A stretch of 64,000 nt of DNA from Rhea pennata. Its lineage: Eukaryota > Chordata > Aves > Rheiformes > Rheidae. Positions 22,550-33,600 of this stretch are shown piece after piece. The notes under the pieces were generated by a model. The model did no database searches and was not told where the DNA came from. It saw nothing but the letters and a program-made list of their open reading frames with translations. Numbering within the stretch: position 1 is the first letter of the stretch; the number at the start of each line of letters is the position of its first letter. The position numbers were made by a program, and so were the translations under genes. The DNA is taken from NCBI RefSeq assembly GCF_028389875.1, contig NW_026907681.1, forward strand, positions 1,488,001 to 1,552,000, in the 5' to 3' direction.

Positions 22550-24755
22550 CATGACAACAGCCAGCTCCCTCAGCATGCAGACTGATGCCTGTCCAACTGG
22601 TCTACAAGTCGCTGAGGCCTAGTATGAGCTGGGGTACTGCCTCCCTCCTCCCTGGGACCTTTCTGCAGCCCACAGCTAACTGCTAAAACTCATCGCAGGT
22701 TGAAAGGGTCAGCGGGTACACCTGGAACGGGTGAGTGAGTTCGATGGACTGCTCCCAAGATGGCTGGGGATCAGAAGTGCTTGCTGGGTGAGGCAAGGGG
22801 GCTTGTTCAGCCTGGAGAAGAGCTTTCAAGAGCACCTCAGGGCCTGGGAAACCTACTCTGCCACCATAGCTGACCCTGCTGGGAGCCAGAGGTTGGGCTA
22901 GAGGCCGCCGGAGGTCCTGCCTTGCCTCAGCAAGCCTGTGATTCCTTCCGCTCCAGCTCTTCTCTTGCTGATGTTGGAGAAAGCACTGAGGTTCCGTGGG
23001 ACCATGGAAGTACATCAGACACAAGCACGATCTGCCCTGGGTCCTGCTTTGCTTCACCTCTTAGTCTCTTTCTCGCTCTTTTCCCCAGTCTAAGTTCTTC
23101 CCTCTTGCCATCCACATAGCCTTGCCTCCAAACAGCCCGTCTCTGTTTGCCCTTTCCCCACAGGGAAAGGTTTTGCTTGTCTTGAACCGTCTTCTGGTGT
23201 TTTTGAGATGCCTTTGAGATGGTAATTCCTACCTTGGCCAGCAATGCCATTACACTAGCAGCTCCTACTAGTAGTGGTGCTGTGCTGCAGTTAGTTCTGC
23301 CCGCTGTTATCTTGTCAGAGGCACCACAAAGTGTGGGTGAGCCGTCTGCACACACACATGAGCAGCTGACACCAAGGAGCTTCTGTCTGGTGGAATCCTG
23401 AGAAGCCCGGGGATTCAGCCAGCGGCACCTTCATGAGGATTTACAAGCAGAAGGGGCAAGTCGTGGGAAGAGGACTGCTGTGCATCAGGGCAGGCTGGGA
23501 CCTGACAGGCTGAGGCGTGGCAAGAAGGGCCTGGGTGTTACAAGGGTGCTGTGGGAGCCTGTGGTGTGCACCCGAGGTGCATAAGGCCAGATACGCACGG
23601 GTCTGTGCTGGGAGGAGGGTGGCCGTGCAGACCAGGGGAGTTGCTATGCCCCTTGACTCAGCACTAACATGTCTCATTTGGGGGCTCCCAGGAGCTTTCC
23701 TTGGCAGTGGGAAACAGCATGAGAAGAGGAGAGCCACAAAGTGCAGCTTAGTTAGTTTGTGAGGATGAAGAAACGTCGCCTGAAGGGTGGTGCTTTGGTG
23801 TAAGAGGTCCCCCTGAGGCAGTGAGTGTGTCATCATCCCATGGCTTTGTGTTTCAAGGAGCAGCCAGTAAGAGGGAAGAGACATCAGTGAAGGCAGGGAG
23901 ATGCCAGGGTGAGAGCAAGGTGGGGAAGCAGGCTAGCGATCTACAGGGACACACGCACAAGAGGCGTGGGACAGCATAGGGCAGCCTGTGCTGGAGACAG
24001 CAGAGGGCTCTGGCAAGGCTGAAAGCCTCCATCGGAACTGAGGGCTTGGTGCCCTCGGCTAGGGCTGTTGTGTGTGCCACCAGGGCCAACCAGGAGACAC
24101 CGGGGCCTTGCCATTCCCTCGCCCCACTGGGCAGCCTGCAAGGTGTTGTGTCCTTGCCCTGCACTCGCCATTGCACGCCCCCACCCTCACACTGCCCCCA
24201 GGAAGAGCCTTGAGCAATGTGCAACGGAAAGGAACTCCCTTCCCAGGGGCTGGGTGTCCGTGCCTGGCCATTTTGCTTGATGAAACACAGGAAGAGGTTA
24301 CGTGGTGTCAGAGCCACCTGCGCATTTCCTCTGCCTGCCTGTGATTGGGGATCACAATGTTCTGCTCTCATCAGCCCCCCTTGTTGCTAATGGCCTTCAG
24401 GGGGACCCATTCACGCTCTGCAAACCTTTGGGCTGGGCTTCTGACTTTGACTTCTTGACCATTTGGTTCAATCTGCTCTCAGAAGCTGAGTCCATGCACT
24501 CAGCACCAGAACCCCATGGGGCTCATTAAAATGCAGAAAGCCCTGATGAACCACCGCTCTCCCTTTAATTTTCTTCAAGGCTTGTACGGCTAAATGCAGA
24601 GGTTTGGGGAGTGTCCCAGCTGAAAGACAGTCTTCCCTAATATGCCCATCTTTCTGCTTCTAGTGTGCTTTCTTCTCCTCCTTCTGCTTCTGCAGCTTCT
24701 GCTGCTGCTGCTTCTGCTTCTTTTTCAGCTTGCAGAATAAGGGAGAGCAACATTC
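22550..24755. other. no gene recognised
   Basis: From 22690 to 22950 there is a CR1-like but very degenerate stretch. Open frames of up to 172 codons on the minus strand near 23.9-24.4 kb have no recognisable domain and overlap frames on the other strand. A TTC/TGC-rich microsatellite occupies 24660-24725. Confidence 0.4.
24660..24725 (+). repeat. TTC/TGC-rich microsatellite
   Basis: Imperfect alternation of CTTCTG and CTGCTG units. It gives Gln/Lys/Glu-rich frames on the minus strand that are not genes. Confidence 0.8.
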
Positions 24756-24759
24756 TCCA

Positions 24760-25388
24760 ATTGGTATGGATCCAGGGTGTCTCCTCATGAAGTCAGGACA
24801 CATCAAAAAGCACTGTCCTGGAGATGAGACACTGTATGTGTTGTCCCAAATCTGGGTTCTGTTACCCGGTGTGGAAGCAACCAATAGACACACGGTGTCA
24901 AGATGTTTGTTTATTTCATTTCTGCGCAGAGATGGGTGCTAGGTGATAAATCCACAACGCTGGCACACTTTCTCCCCCTCTTATTCTTGATTTATACACA
25001 CTTTTCAGGGAATACTTTATGCAAATCTTTCTATTGGTTACAGTTTCATTACATCAGGTAATCGCTCTGCGCTTGTGCTTTCACATTCCTGTTAATTAGC
25101 ATTGGAAGCGAAGAAGAGGTTGTAACATCATTATCTTGTCATTTCCATCTCATTATTCATTTAGGGGTGTCTAGTTTAATATGTTAATAAGCCTTAATGA
25201 ACCTAAGGTGAATTCTGGGTTACTCTGACGTTTTTGTCTTACCTCCCCCTCACATTCTTCAAAGCGCTGTGGTTTCATCAAGGTTATTTAGCCAGAGCTC
25301 GTTATCCTTTGCAGTACTGTTTTTCTTTCCGCCTTGTCCTTGAGTCCTGTTAACTATTTGCAAGGTTTTTTCACAGGATTTCTCCAAC
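24760..25388 (+). mobile_element. retroviral remnant: nucleocapsid-like finger scrap plus LTR-like repeat copy 2
   Basis: Near 24775-24820 the plus strand encodes KSGHIKKHCPG, close to the second half of a retroviral CCHC knuckle, with the expected second cysteine missing. From about 24869 a TG-started stretch runs to a CA end at 25388; its last 395 bases match the repeat at 22156-22545. This fits a decayed endogenous retrovirus reduced to a gag scrap and an LTR. The element is old and carries no complete gene. Confidence 0.45.
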
Positions 25389-25437
25389 ATTAGTGCTGAC
25401 TTGCCAAAGCGGACACCCAGCCACCGGGAACCTAAGT
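25389..25437 (+). mobile_element. terminal fragment of the first LTR-like element
   Basis: About 50 bases match the 3' end shared by the elements at 14421 and 28779: 'gtgctgacttgccaaagcgg' and the following 'ccgggaacc'. It directly abuts the other LTR-like repeat on one side and P2RX2-derived sequence on the other. Confidence 0.55.
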
Positions 25438-26449
25438 GGCAGAGCAGCAGGGGCGCGGGCGGCTTCTAGCCCTGCTTGTGCCGCAGGCACTGTGACTGCG
25501 TTGCCGGCCCGCACCCGACACTTGCTTCCTCTGCTAGACACCAAGCCAGCATCTCACAGCTCTTCTCGGTGCCACCAGCACTGGGCACGCAGCACCCTGC
25601 CTTCTGCCCTGTGAGGATGAACACACACCGCTGAACTTCCTGGCAAATGGGATCCTGCCCAGTGCGCAGTGCTGCACAGATCACTTGTCCCTGCACATGC
25701 CCAGCTCTCTGTGGCCCAACATGTCCATGTCACCAGGGGTGCAGTCATGGTCGCAGTTGAACACAGCACTGCAAACTGCTAGCCCCTGCAGGGTCATGGG
25801 GGACATGATGAGAACAGGACATGCACCTGGTAGTCCTACACTGTGGCTGCAGAGGGGACGGGGCACCCCCTGTGCTTCCCCATCTCTGCATGGGTGCCAG
25901 CCCTTGCAAGCTGCCTGGGGTAAGCAGCTGTTAAGCGTGCCTGCGGTGGCCCTACTCTAGCATGGCTTTCCTTGGTGTGTCCTCCGGAGTAGACAGTCAA
26001 CCCTCTTCTCCATTTCCCTGCATGGGAACTGAGCCAGGGGCAGCTGTGCTCACTAGGATTCCCCACGTCTCTGCATCCGCCAGCAAGCTCCGCTCAGTCT
26101 CCACACATCTCCCCTCCTGTGATCCCTCACTCAGCAGCCCCCAAAAGTGCCCAAGTCAAGGGATGCAGGCAGATCCCTGCCACAAACTGGTAGCAGCAGA
26201 GGAGAGCGACAGGCACCACCATCACGTCCATGTGCGTGCAGCTCCGCGCTGACTCTGTCCCGGGGTCCCTGCTGGCAGCTCCAGTTATCTCCACACATCT
26301 CTGTAACACACCATCCTCTCCATTCCTCTTTCCGGGCCCACCTCACCTCAGGGCAGGTCTCTATCGTCTGCGCAGGGCTGACCTCCACCCACGCAAGGAG
26401 GCGGAAGGTGCTCCCGCCGCAGGAAGCAACCAGCAGAGATCATGCTGTT

Positions 26450-26670
26450 TGTAGGAAGGCAGAGCTATGCTTTGACAAAGGGTCACACAAGCATATGCAC
26501 ATGGAGATGAGACCACATGCATTCTCATGCAGAGTTACATGCAGGTGTGCACACATGCATTTGCACATGCATGCACACAGGGGCACACACACACACACTG
26601 GGACAGTGCACACAGGTTCACACCTGTGCTCATACCACCACGTACGCATGCCTATTCACACAGGGACATG
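26450..26670 (+). repeat. CA/TGCA-rich degenerate repeat
   Basis: Alternating 'cacacac', 'gcacatgcatgcac' and similar words with no exact period. It lies inside the intron-like part of P2RX2 copy A or its flank. Confidence 0.7.
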
Positions 26671-27004
26671 CAAGCCGTGACTTTGCACTGCTGTGGAAAG
26701 CACCCCCTGGCAGCACTTTGCTGAATCTGGAGCTGGTTCTGCAGGCAGCACACAGGGCAGAGCTGCTGTCCCATGTACCCAACAGGCTCGAGTCAACCTT
26801 TGCTCTTTGGAAACAGCCAAATACTGTCAAGAATGGCAGTGGCAGGGAAACACTCCAGCATTGTGTCCTCAAACCAGGTTCACCACTATCCCCAAATCAC
26901 CTGCCTCCTGAAAGCTCCGATCTGCATCAGTGCAACAGCGAGAAGCATTTTGCCTTCAAAGTCATTTCTCCACGGCTTCTTGCTGCTTTTAATCACAGAT
27001 TGCT

Positions 27005-27510
27005 GAAAGCCTGAGGTGGGCAGGAGGTTTGCAGGCCTCTAGTCCACCCCTCTGCTCTAGGCAGGGCTAACTCCACGTAAAGCAGGCTGCTCAGGACCTT
27101 GTCCAGCTATGTCTTGAACCTCTCCAAGAACACAGGGCTCCCGCCTCTCTGGTGCCTCTCCCAGGGCTGCACCACTCTCAGGCACAAGAATAGTTTCCTT
27201 TCTACCAGTCCTAATTGCCCCAGGGGCACCTCAGGCCAGCTGCCTCTCGTGCCTTCACTGAGCACCTCTAAGAAGAGTCTGCCTCCATAGCCTCCTCCGG
27301 GTGCTGGATCACTGTCTTAGATCCCCCTTCATTATCCCTTCCTAAGACAGGACAAACGCAGCTCCTTCAGCCTTTCCTCCTACGTTGTGTTCTCCAGCCC
27401 TGACCATCTTCATGGGCTCTGCTGCACTTGCTCCAGCTTACTGGCAGCTCTCATGGTCCCTGCACAGGGCACTGCATTCCAGATGTGGCCTCACTGTTGC
27501 CACCTAGGGG
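27005..27510 (-). mobile_element. CR1 LINE 3' fragment
   Basis: The plus strand shows CR1 in reverse: the terminal region first, then 'ggacaaacgcagctccttca' and 'ttccagatgtggcctcac'. It splits P2RX2 copy A between exon 2 and exon 4. The matching segment is absent from copy B. Confidence 0.85.
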
Positions 27511-28778
27511 GGATTCATCTGGCTCAACATCTCTGTGAGAAGACTTCTGGGGATAGTGGAAGGCTCCGAGACTCTCTGTCCAAGAGAGGCCATCAGCCAG
27601 GTCTGACACACTGGCCAGGTGATGCCGGGTGGCGGCTGCAAGCCATGTCCACACTGGCAATGCTCGAGGCCAGCCCAAGCTCTTCCACAGACCAGCTTGC
27701 TAATTTCAAAAGCACTTGGCCAAAACCACTGCAAACTCATCCTCTCTCTCATGCCACCCATTGAAAAAGCTAAGATCCTGCCCCAGTGCACCAGGCCATC
27801 TCCACTCTGGCCACGCAACAGGCCTGGGGCAGCTGCCACATCTGAAAGTGCCCCACCAAAGTCATGCAGTTGCCTCAAAAGACGAAAGGCTGAGAGAGTG
27901 CCTCTCCTCCGCGACAGAGCCCAGCATCAAAGGCACGTTCTTCTTCCCGCTTCTCACTTGTAGAGTCTGGCAAGGTCCAATCTGTTTCCCCTAAGCTTCG
28001 GGGCAATACAAAGCTGATCTGCCCTCTGCTACAAATAGCTGCAGCTGGCAATAATAGCCCTGGCAAACAAGGGGGTGCATGTCAGAGCCTCCCCTGACCT
28101 GATCTGAGAGTGCCCTCTCCCGCCCTGAACATCCAAAACCACAGAGGCCTGACGCTGCTTGTCAGGGCAGGCAGACCATAGCGCGCCTGCCTGGCTAAGG
28201 CCATAGGTCCCTGCCTGGTGCTACGTGCCAAGCTCCGCTGAGCCTGCCGCACAGCACTGCAAAGGTGACCTAACATGCAGTCCCAATGTGTCTGGGACGC
28301 AGCTATGGTTGCCTCATCGGGAGCCAAGGACAGTGCTGGGCCTGGAAGAGGGAACACAGGAGTCCCCATGCAGGCAGCGGGGACCACCACACACGACAGC
28401 TTCCTTTGCTGGGTCCATCTGGATGAAGGAGCAGTTGGGAAGCCCTTGCAGAAAGTCTGCTGCTCATCTACTGCTCCAAGAGGCCACCCAAAGCAAGCAA
28501 GACAAGAGAAGGGAGAAAGGAGGGTCAGAGCCTCACCTCGGCTGGGGCTGGGGGCGGGGGGGGGGAGCAGACGCGGGGGAGGGGGTGGTGGGCTCTGTAC
28601 ACCCCAACATCCCACACCTTGCTTGGTGACTGTGTCACGCCCTTGACTTTGGTGAGGACAGAGCTCTCCGGCTGTCTCCCATTCCTGGTAGCCCTTCTGA
28701 AGGATGAACACAGATGTATAGGGAAAGGACAGGAAAAGGAGCTCTCAGTGATCTCCTCGCCTCTGGGATCCAGAGTGC

Positions 28779-29507
28779 TGCATCCGTACTAGGTGATACT
28801 TGGTGGGAATGGTTCCTGTTGCAACTTTTGTATCCGTACTACGTGATACTTGGTGGGAATGGTCCGTGCTGTAACTTTTGTGTGTCTAGAAAACTACCGC
28901 TGTGTTAAGCAGGATACAAATAAGTAACTAAGAAGGTCTTGGAAATCTGTGAGAAAGAACAGCGGTTGGTTACATAGAGATTCGGTGGCTCCCACCAACA
29001 GAATAACCATGAGAAGCAGTCAACATGAAGGTCTCAAGTTGAAGAGTAATGAAATAGTGACCCCCAGAGTCAATGTGGCCCCCAAAATAAGTCTGCACAC
29101 GTGCGCAGTGTCATAGCCCGGTTATGCAACTGGGGCGGAGTTGGGCTAAACTCCCTGCACTTGCTGGGCCCACGTGCCGGGACTCCCGCCTACCATGAAT
29201 AACCATAAGTACCGGAATTTTTCCAAAGGAGAGGGTGGCTGCTTCACAACAGAGGGCTACGTTGCCTCCTCGGGGACACCCGAAAGGATTGTGCCTGCCA
29301 ACTCTCTTTCTTTCATCATGCAGATGATTGGGACAAGCATTGGAGTGGTCCTTCTCAAGATTTCCCTCGGGTCGGTCTCTTTGTAAGTATTTACTAATAA
29401 ACTGCTTGCTGCTGAAGAGTGCATGTGTGAGTGTGTGTGTGTGGGTGTGTGTGTGTGTGTGTGTTAGTGCTGGCTTGCCAAAGCGGACACTCGGCCCCCG
29501 GGAACCG
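28779..29507 (+). mobile_element. LTR-like element, copy 2
   Basis: Near full-length match to 14421-15122, beginning TGCATCCGTACTAGG with the duplicated 'gatacttggtgggaatggt' block. It has a poly(A)-like 'tactaataaactgcttgct' and an added TG run at 29425-29463. It lies antisense to P2RX2 copy A, immediately upstream of its exon 2, and copy B has the same junction. No viral genes are attached. Confidence 0.65.
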
Positions 29508-29509
29508 GA

Positions 29510-30650
29510 GTGGAACAAGTGCTCCCTAAACCATCTGTGGGCACCAGCACATGGGGCTAGGAGTCACTGGGTCCTGCTGCCATTTGAGGTATTTGAGGGC
29601 AGCAGGCAGGATGGGAAGGGCTCTGCTGGGCTACTTTGTTCACCAGGCACCTGTCATCCATCTCCTGCAGCTCTGGAAGTCCCTGGGATCTGGCACTGCA
29701 ATGCTCCAGCTGCGCCTCCTCTTTCCTATCCCTCTGCTCCACTTCCATTCACACTTCCAGGAGATCATGGTATGGGGCAATATGTGGGCAAGGAGGTAAT
29801 CTCAGAGCCACCAAAGGCAGGCAGAGTGGACAGACAACTAAGAGAGAGCTGCCACACTCGCCTTGCCCTGTACAGCAACACATGCCCACAGTCTCTGCTG
29901 TATCTCGCCCGGCCTGCAGGCACGGCCCCTCCGTTACCTGGTCCCAAGCAGCTTCTGGAGAGCATAGGCTCCAGCACAGCTGCTTTGTGGCACAGGAGAG
30001 GGTGGAGGTGGTGGGCGGGGAGTCGTGCCAGGGCAAGCACCAACACCCTGCTCTCTCTGGCTGCCAGCAGAACCTGCTAATCTGGGCTTTGCACAGCTCA
30101 GGAAAGGTGAAAGTATCCCAAAGGCAGGGATGAGATGAGGACAGCGTCAGGTCCTCAGTGCCACAGGGGAGCCGCGGCAGCCACCTCAAACAGCCCTTGC
30201 CATGCTGATCTGCACAGGCAAGCAGAGCGCCCCAGCAGGGCAGTCTCAGGAGAGCCAGCCTCCCTGGACTGAGGTTTGCACCTCATGGCTACCTTGTCCG
30301 TGCAGGGCAGGCCTTCGCGGTTGGCAGAAAGCACAGGCAGAGCTCTGCCACCCACTTCCTTCAGCAGCCAAGCATTACCCATCTCCTGCAGACGTAGAAA
30401 TCCCTGGGATCCAGCATTGCCACGCTGCAGCCGTGCTATCCACAGGTGTGCATGCCAGGAGAAGCTCTGCAAGCTGCTCAGGCAGGACTGGCTGGCTTGG
30501 GCACAAATCAATGAATAAACAGCCAGAAAGCACAGAGAGATGAACTTGTGCCAGATGGACCGAAAGGCACAAGTTATCACAGGGTTTTTCACTGGCTATT
30601 ACAGAGGAGCTGCTGGCAGGAGGCTGGATCTGGTGGCAGGATGCACACAT
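29510..30650. other. no gene recognised; small internal duplication
   Basis: This lies past the last recognisable POLE exon, where the terminal POLE exon should be but is not seen. Two stretches, about 29655-29715 and 30370-30430, share the order 'catctcctgcag', 'tccctgggatc' and 'attgc' or 'ctgca', suggesting an old local duplication. Overlapping frames on both strands are not convincing genes. Confidence 0.4.
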
Positions 30651-30652
30651 AC

Positions 30653-33600
30653 CGGGGAGGAAATGGTAAGGGCAAAATCTCCAGCACAGCTGCAGTACAT
30701 AGGCATAAGTGTCTCCTTCACACCATGACACTTCTTGCACACCTAGAGGCAAAGGGGTTTTAGCTGGGATAGCAGACAAGGCTGAGCAGCTCAGTCCTTT
30801 GACAGGGCTCTCTGGGGAGACACCACTGACATCAGGTCAATGGGTCAAGCCTCAGCCAGCCAGCAAAAGGCTGCAGCTATGTGCTGAGAAGAAGTGGAGA
30901 GCGCTCGAGCCAAACTCTCCTCATCATATCCCCACTGCATCACATCAGTCACAGAGGTAAGGTTGGGCTGCTCTGGTTCCAAGGAGCAGAGAGCAGCCTC
31001 AGCCCTCCTGCTGCAGCCTGCCACATCAAGGGCAGGCTCCTGCAGTGCAGCAGCCCAGCACTCACCAGGTCCTGCAGCAGGTAGACCATTAGCTTCTTCT
31101 GCAGCGCTTCCACCAGTGCCATTTCAATGGAATCCGAGTCATACTGGGCCTGGCAGTTGGAGCATACCCAACTGGGCAGCACTGACCCATCCTAGGGGCA
31201 GAGAGAAAGGAGATGAACACAAGTGTGACTCTTCCCAAGAGAAAGCATGGTGCAGCCTCAGCCCTCGCAGCCTAACAAGAGCATTCTGAGAGCCCCGAGT
31301 GCCAGGAAGCCATAACCAATTTCGGGAGGGGATAAAGCATCAGCCAAAGCACCAGCACACCTCAAACTGTCACAGGCAGCTAGGAAAGGGGATGAGCAGA
31401 AAATAACCTTGAAGGGAGGTTTATCGCTGTCACGGAACCTTCAAAGCAAAAGGATTGAGAGAGAGAGAAAGACAGACAACATGTGAGTTCACGACAGGCC
31501 AAGAGCACAACCATGCTAGGGCCTCTGGTGTCCCCAAGAGGGACTTCATGCATGCAGCCAGGGCAAAGGGGTTTTCCTGGGAAAGGAAGGCTGTACCTGC
31601 GAGAGGGCAGGGTCCTTGCACAGGTCCAAGTCCCTGCAAAAATTGCACTTCCTGCAGATGACTTCAGGGAGCATGTAGGAGCGGCAAGGGACCCGAAACT
31701 GGGCTTCTTCTGAGAACTCACCCACCTCAATGAGGCGCAGCAGGTCCAAGCACAGTTTGTTTACTTGGTTAGTTATTCTGGCATCCAGGGACAACACCTA
31801 CAGGAGAAAGTGTTAGGGAAGGCCACCAGCAGAGAAGACGGTCCTCACGGGGACTCACTCTGATGCGAGTGCTAGCTGGGCAAAACAAACTGATTGTAGA
31901 ATTGCAACAGATTCTTTTTTAAAAAAGAAAAAAAGAAAAAAAAACACGGCCCACCCCACTAACCTTGCAGACGTATTTGATGAACTCTAGAGCTGGGTTG
32001 TTGAGTGGCAAGTAGGAGCCAGGTAGCACTGAGAACATGTCTGAGGGCTCAGTGGCATTACAGGAACCAGCCATCTTCTTCTGGATCTTCTGAGTGATGG
32101 TGAAGAAGCTCTGCGTGAGCTCGTTGGCCACGTAATCCTGTGAGAAAGTGATCATGCTTGGAGAGGAGGAGCAGAGAGAGCTCTTGAGCCATATGGAAGC
32201 ATACGGGGACAGCAAGGTGGGCAGCTCTCTTCCTGCTGCAGGACTGGCCCAGCAGTGCTGCTCACAGCTCTCCCATGCCTAACTGTGGCTAACCGTACTC
32301 ACCAGGCATGGCTCCCGTCTCTCCCAATGCCTCCTGGGACACCTGGCTCGTGGCCCTCCTCTTGATGGGAGCGCTCCCAGGGGCATTGCACCGCAGCTCC
32401 TCCTTCATGCTGTGGTACACAGCCACAATGTAGGCTGCAGAGACACGTAAGAAAAGCTCCAGATGCAGTCCACGATGGGAGAGTGGCACAAGCGCGACTG
32501 TGCTTGTCGACTCTCCTGGGGCACCAATGACTAATCAGGAACTAGTGACCTTCTTCCCCTCTCTGAGAGAGTTCACACTGGTGCTGAAACCACCCAAACA
32601 ATGATATTTACAGACACGGAGGTGGTTCCTTCTGTACTACATCCAGCACAGTGCAGTCTTTGACTGTAAGGGGTTCTTTGGATCAACATCAGAACCTCCT
32701 CAGTAGCACAGAGAGCTTCAAGAAGCTGTGGGGAATGCTGTGCATATGGCTTGGGCAGCAGCAGGGTGGGGATAGCTCTACTCACCAGAGGTAACATTCA
32801 AAGTAGGACCAGGCGAGCAGCAGACTGCACTCACCAGACACAATCATGAGGAAGCAGTTCTGACAGGAAGCAGCCTGGGGGAGAAACTGCACGATGTTCC
32901 AACTATTCTCCAGCAAGTCCTCCACATTTGCTTCTCCATCCTCCTCCTCTTCTTCCTTATTCTCCTCTTCTTCCTCACTGTCCTCATCCAATACTTGACT
33001 CTTGCTAGTGTCCTGCTGGAATGGAGCACAAGCCATGCCCAGGCTTTGGGTTGGTGATGTCATAGCAATTCCCTATATCCAAACCAATAGCTCCCTGCTC
33101 AACTCAACCCACTGCACCCCTGTCTCTGCAGGACTGAGCACTTCCCATCTCTTACCTCCCCAGAGTGGACGCTAGGATGCACTCTTCCTTTGATACCTTC
33201 GTAATTTGCTGGATCCATCCAGAGCAGGAATCCCCAGCAGTGGCAGAAGGAAATAGTCAGAGAGTGGAAGATCTCCTTTGAGTGGATGCTGGAGGCAAGA
33301 GACTGCAGTCACACACAGTGTTGGCATCTTCCCTAGCTAATAACCTTCTCCATGGGAGGCAATGAGGAGCAGGCGATGTTAGCAAGAGAGCAGTTCACTT
33401 CTCACATCCAACCATGCTTCAGCGAATGGACTCAGTACAAAAGGCTGCAGAGCAGTCATTAGCAGAACTAAGGGCTGCAGAGGAATCATACCCACGCTTC
33501 AACTGCCTCTTGTGTCAAGACGCCTGTCTTAGCAGCCCACACATCATAGCTGGGATGCTGAGAGCTACCAGAGTATAAGAGACTGGGTAGAGCGCAACTG

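Larger units (their letters stand above)
25438..28778 (-). pseudogene. P2RX2 partial copy A (exons 2, 4 and 5)
   Basis: P2RX2 encodes an ATP-gated cation channel subunit. On the minus strand exon 2 (about 28711-28590) reads VFILQKGYQEWET and then, after a two-base deficit relative to copy B, continues in another frame as VLTKVKGVTQSPSKVWDV. Exon 4 (25785-25710) reads VCSAVFNCDHDC then GDMDMLGH. Exon 5 (25608-25515) reads CCVPSAGGTEKSCEMLAWC then EEASVG. Exon lengths of 76 and 94 bases and AG acceptors agree with copies B and C. The donor after exon 4 is GA. Exons 1 and 6 onward are absent, and exon 3 is at best a weak candidate. About 1.7 kb including a CR1 separates exon 2 from exon 4. It is a broken, unprocessed copy because introns are retained. 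Confidence 0.8.

Noticed and set aside
26517-27014. 165-codon His/Thr-rich plus-strand frame.
   Set aside because: Most of it is translated CA/TGCA repeat followed by CR1 flank.
30360-30430. Minus-strand LQEMGNAWLLKEVG considered as the last POLE exon.
   Set aside because: It does not match the POLE C-terminus and has a sister copy near 29655-29715, so it is a local repeat.
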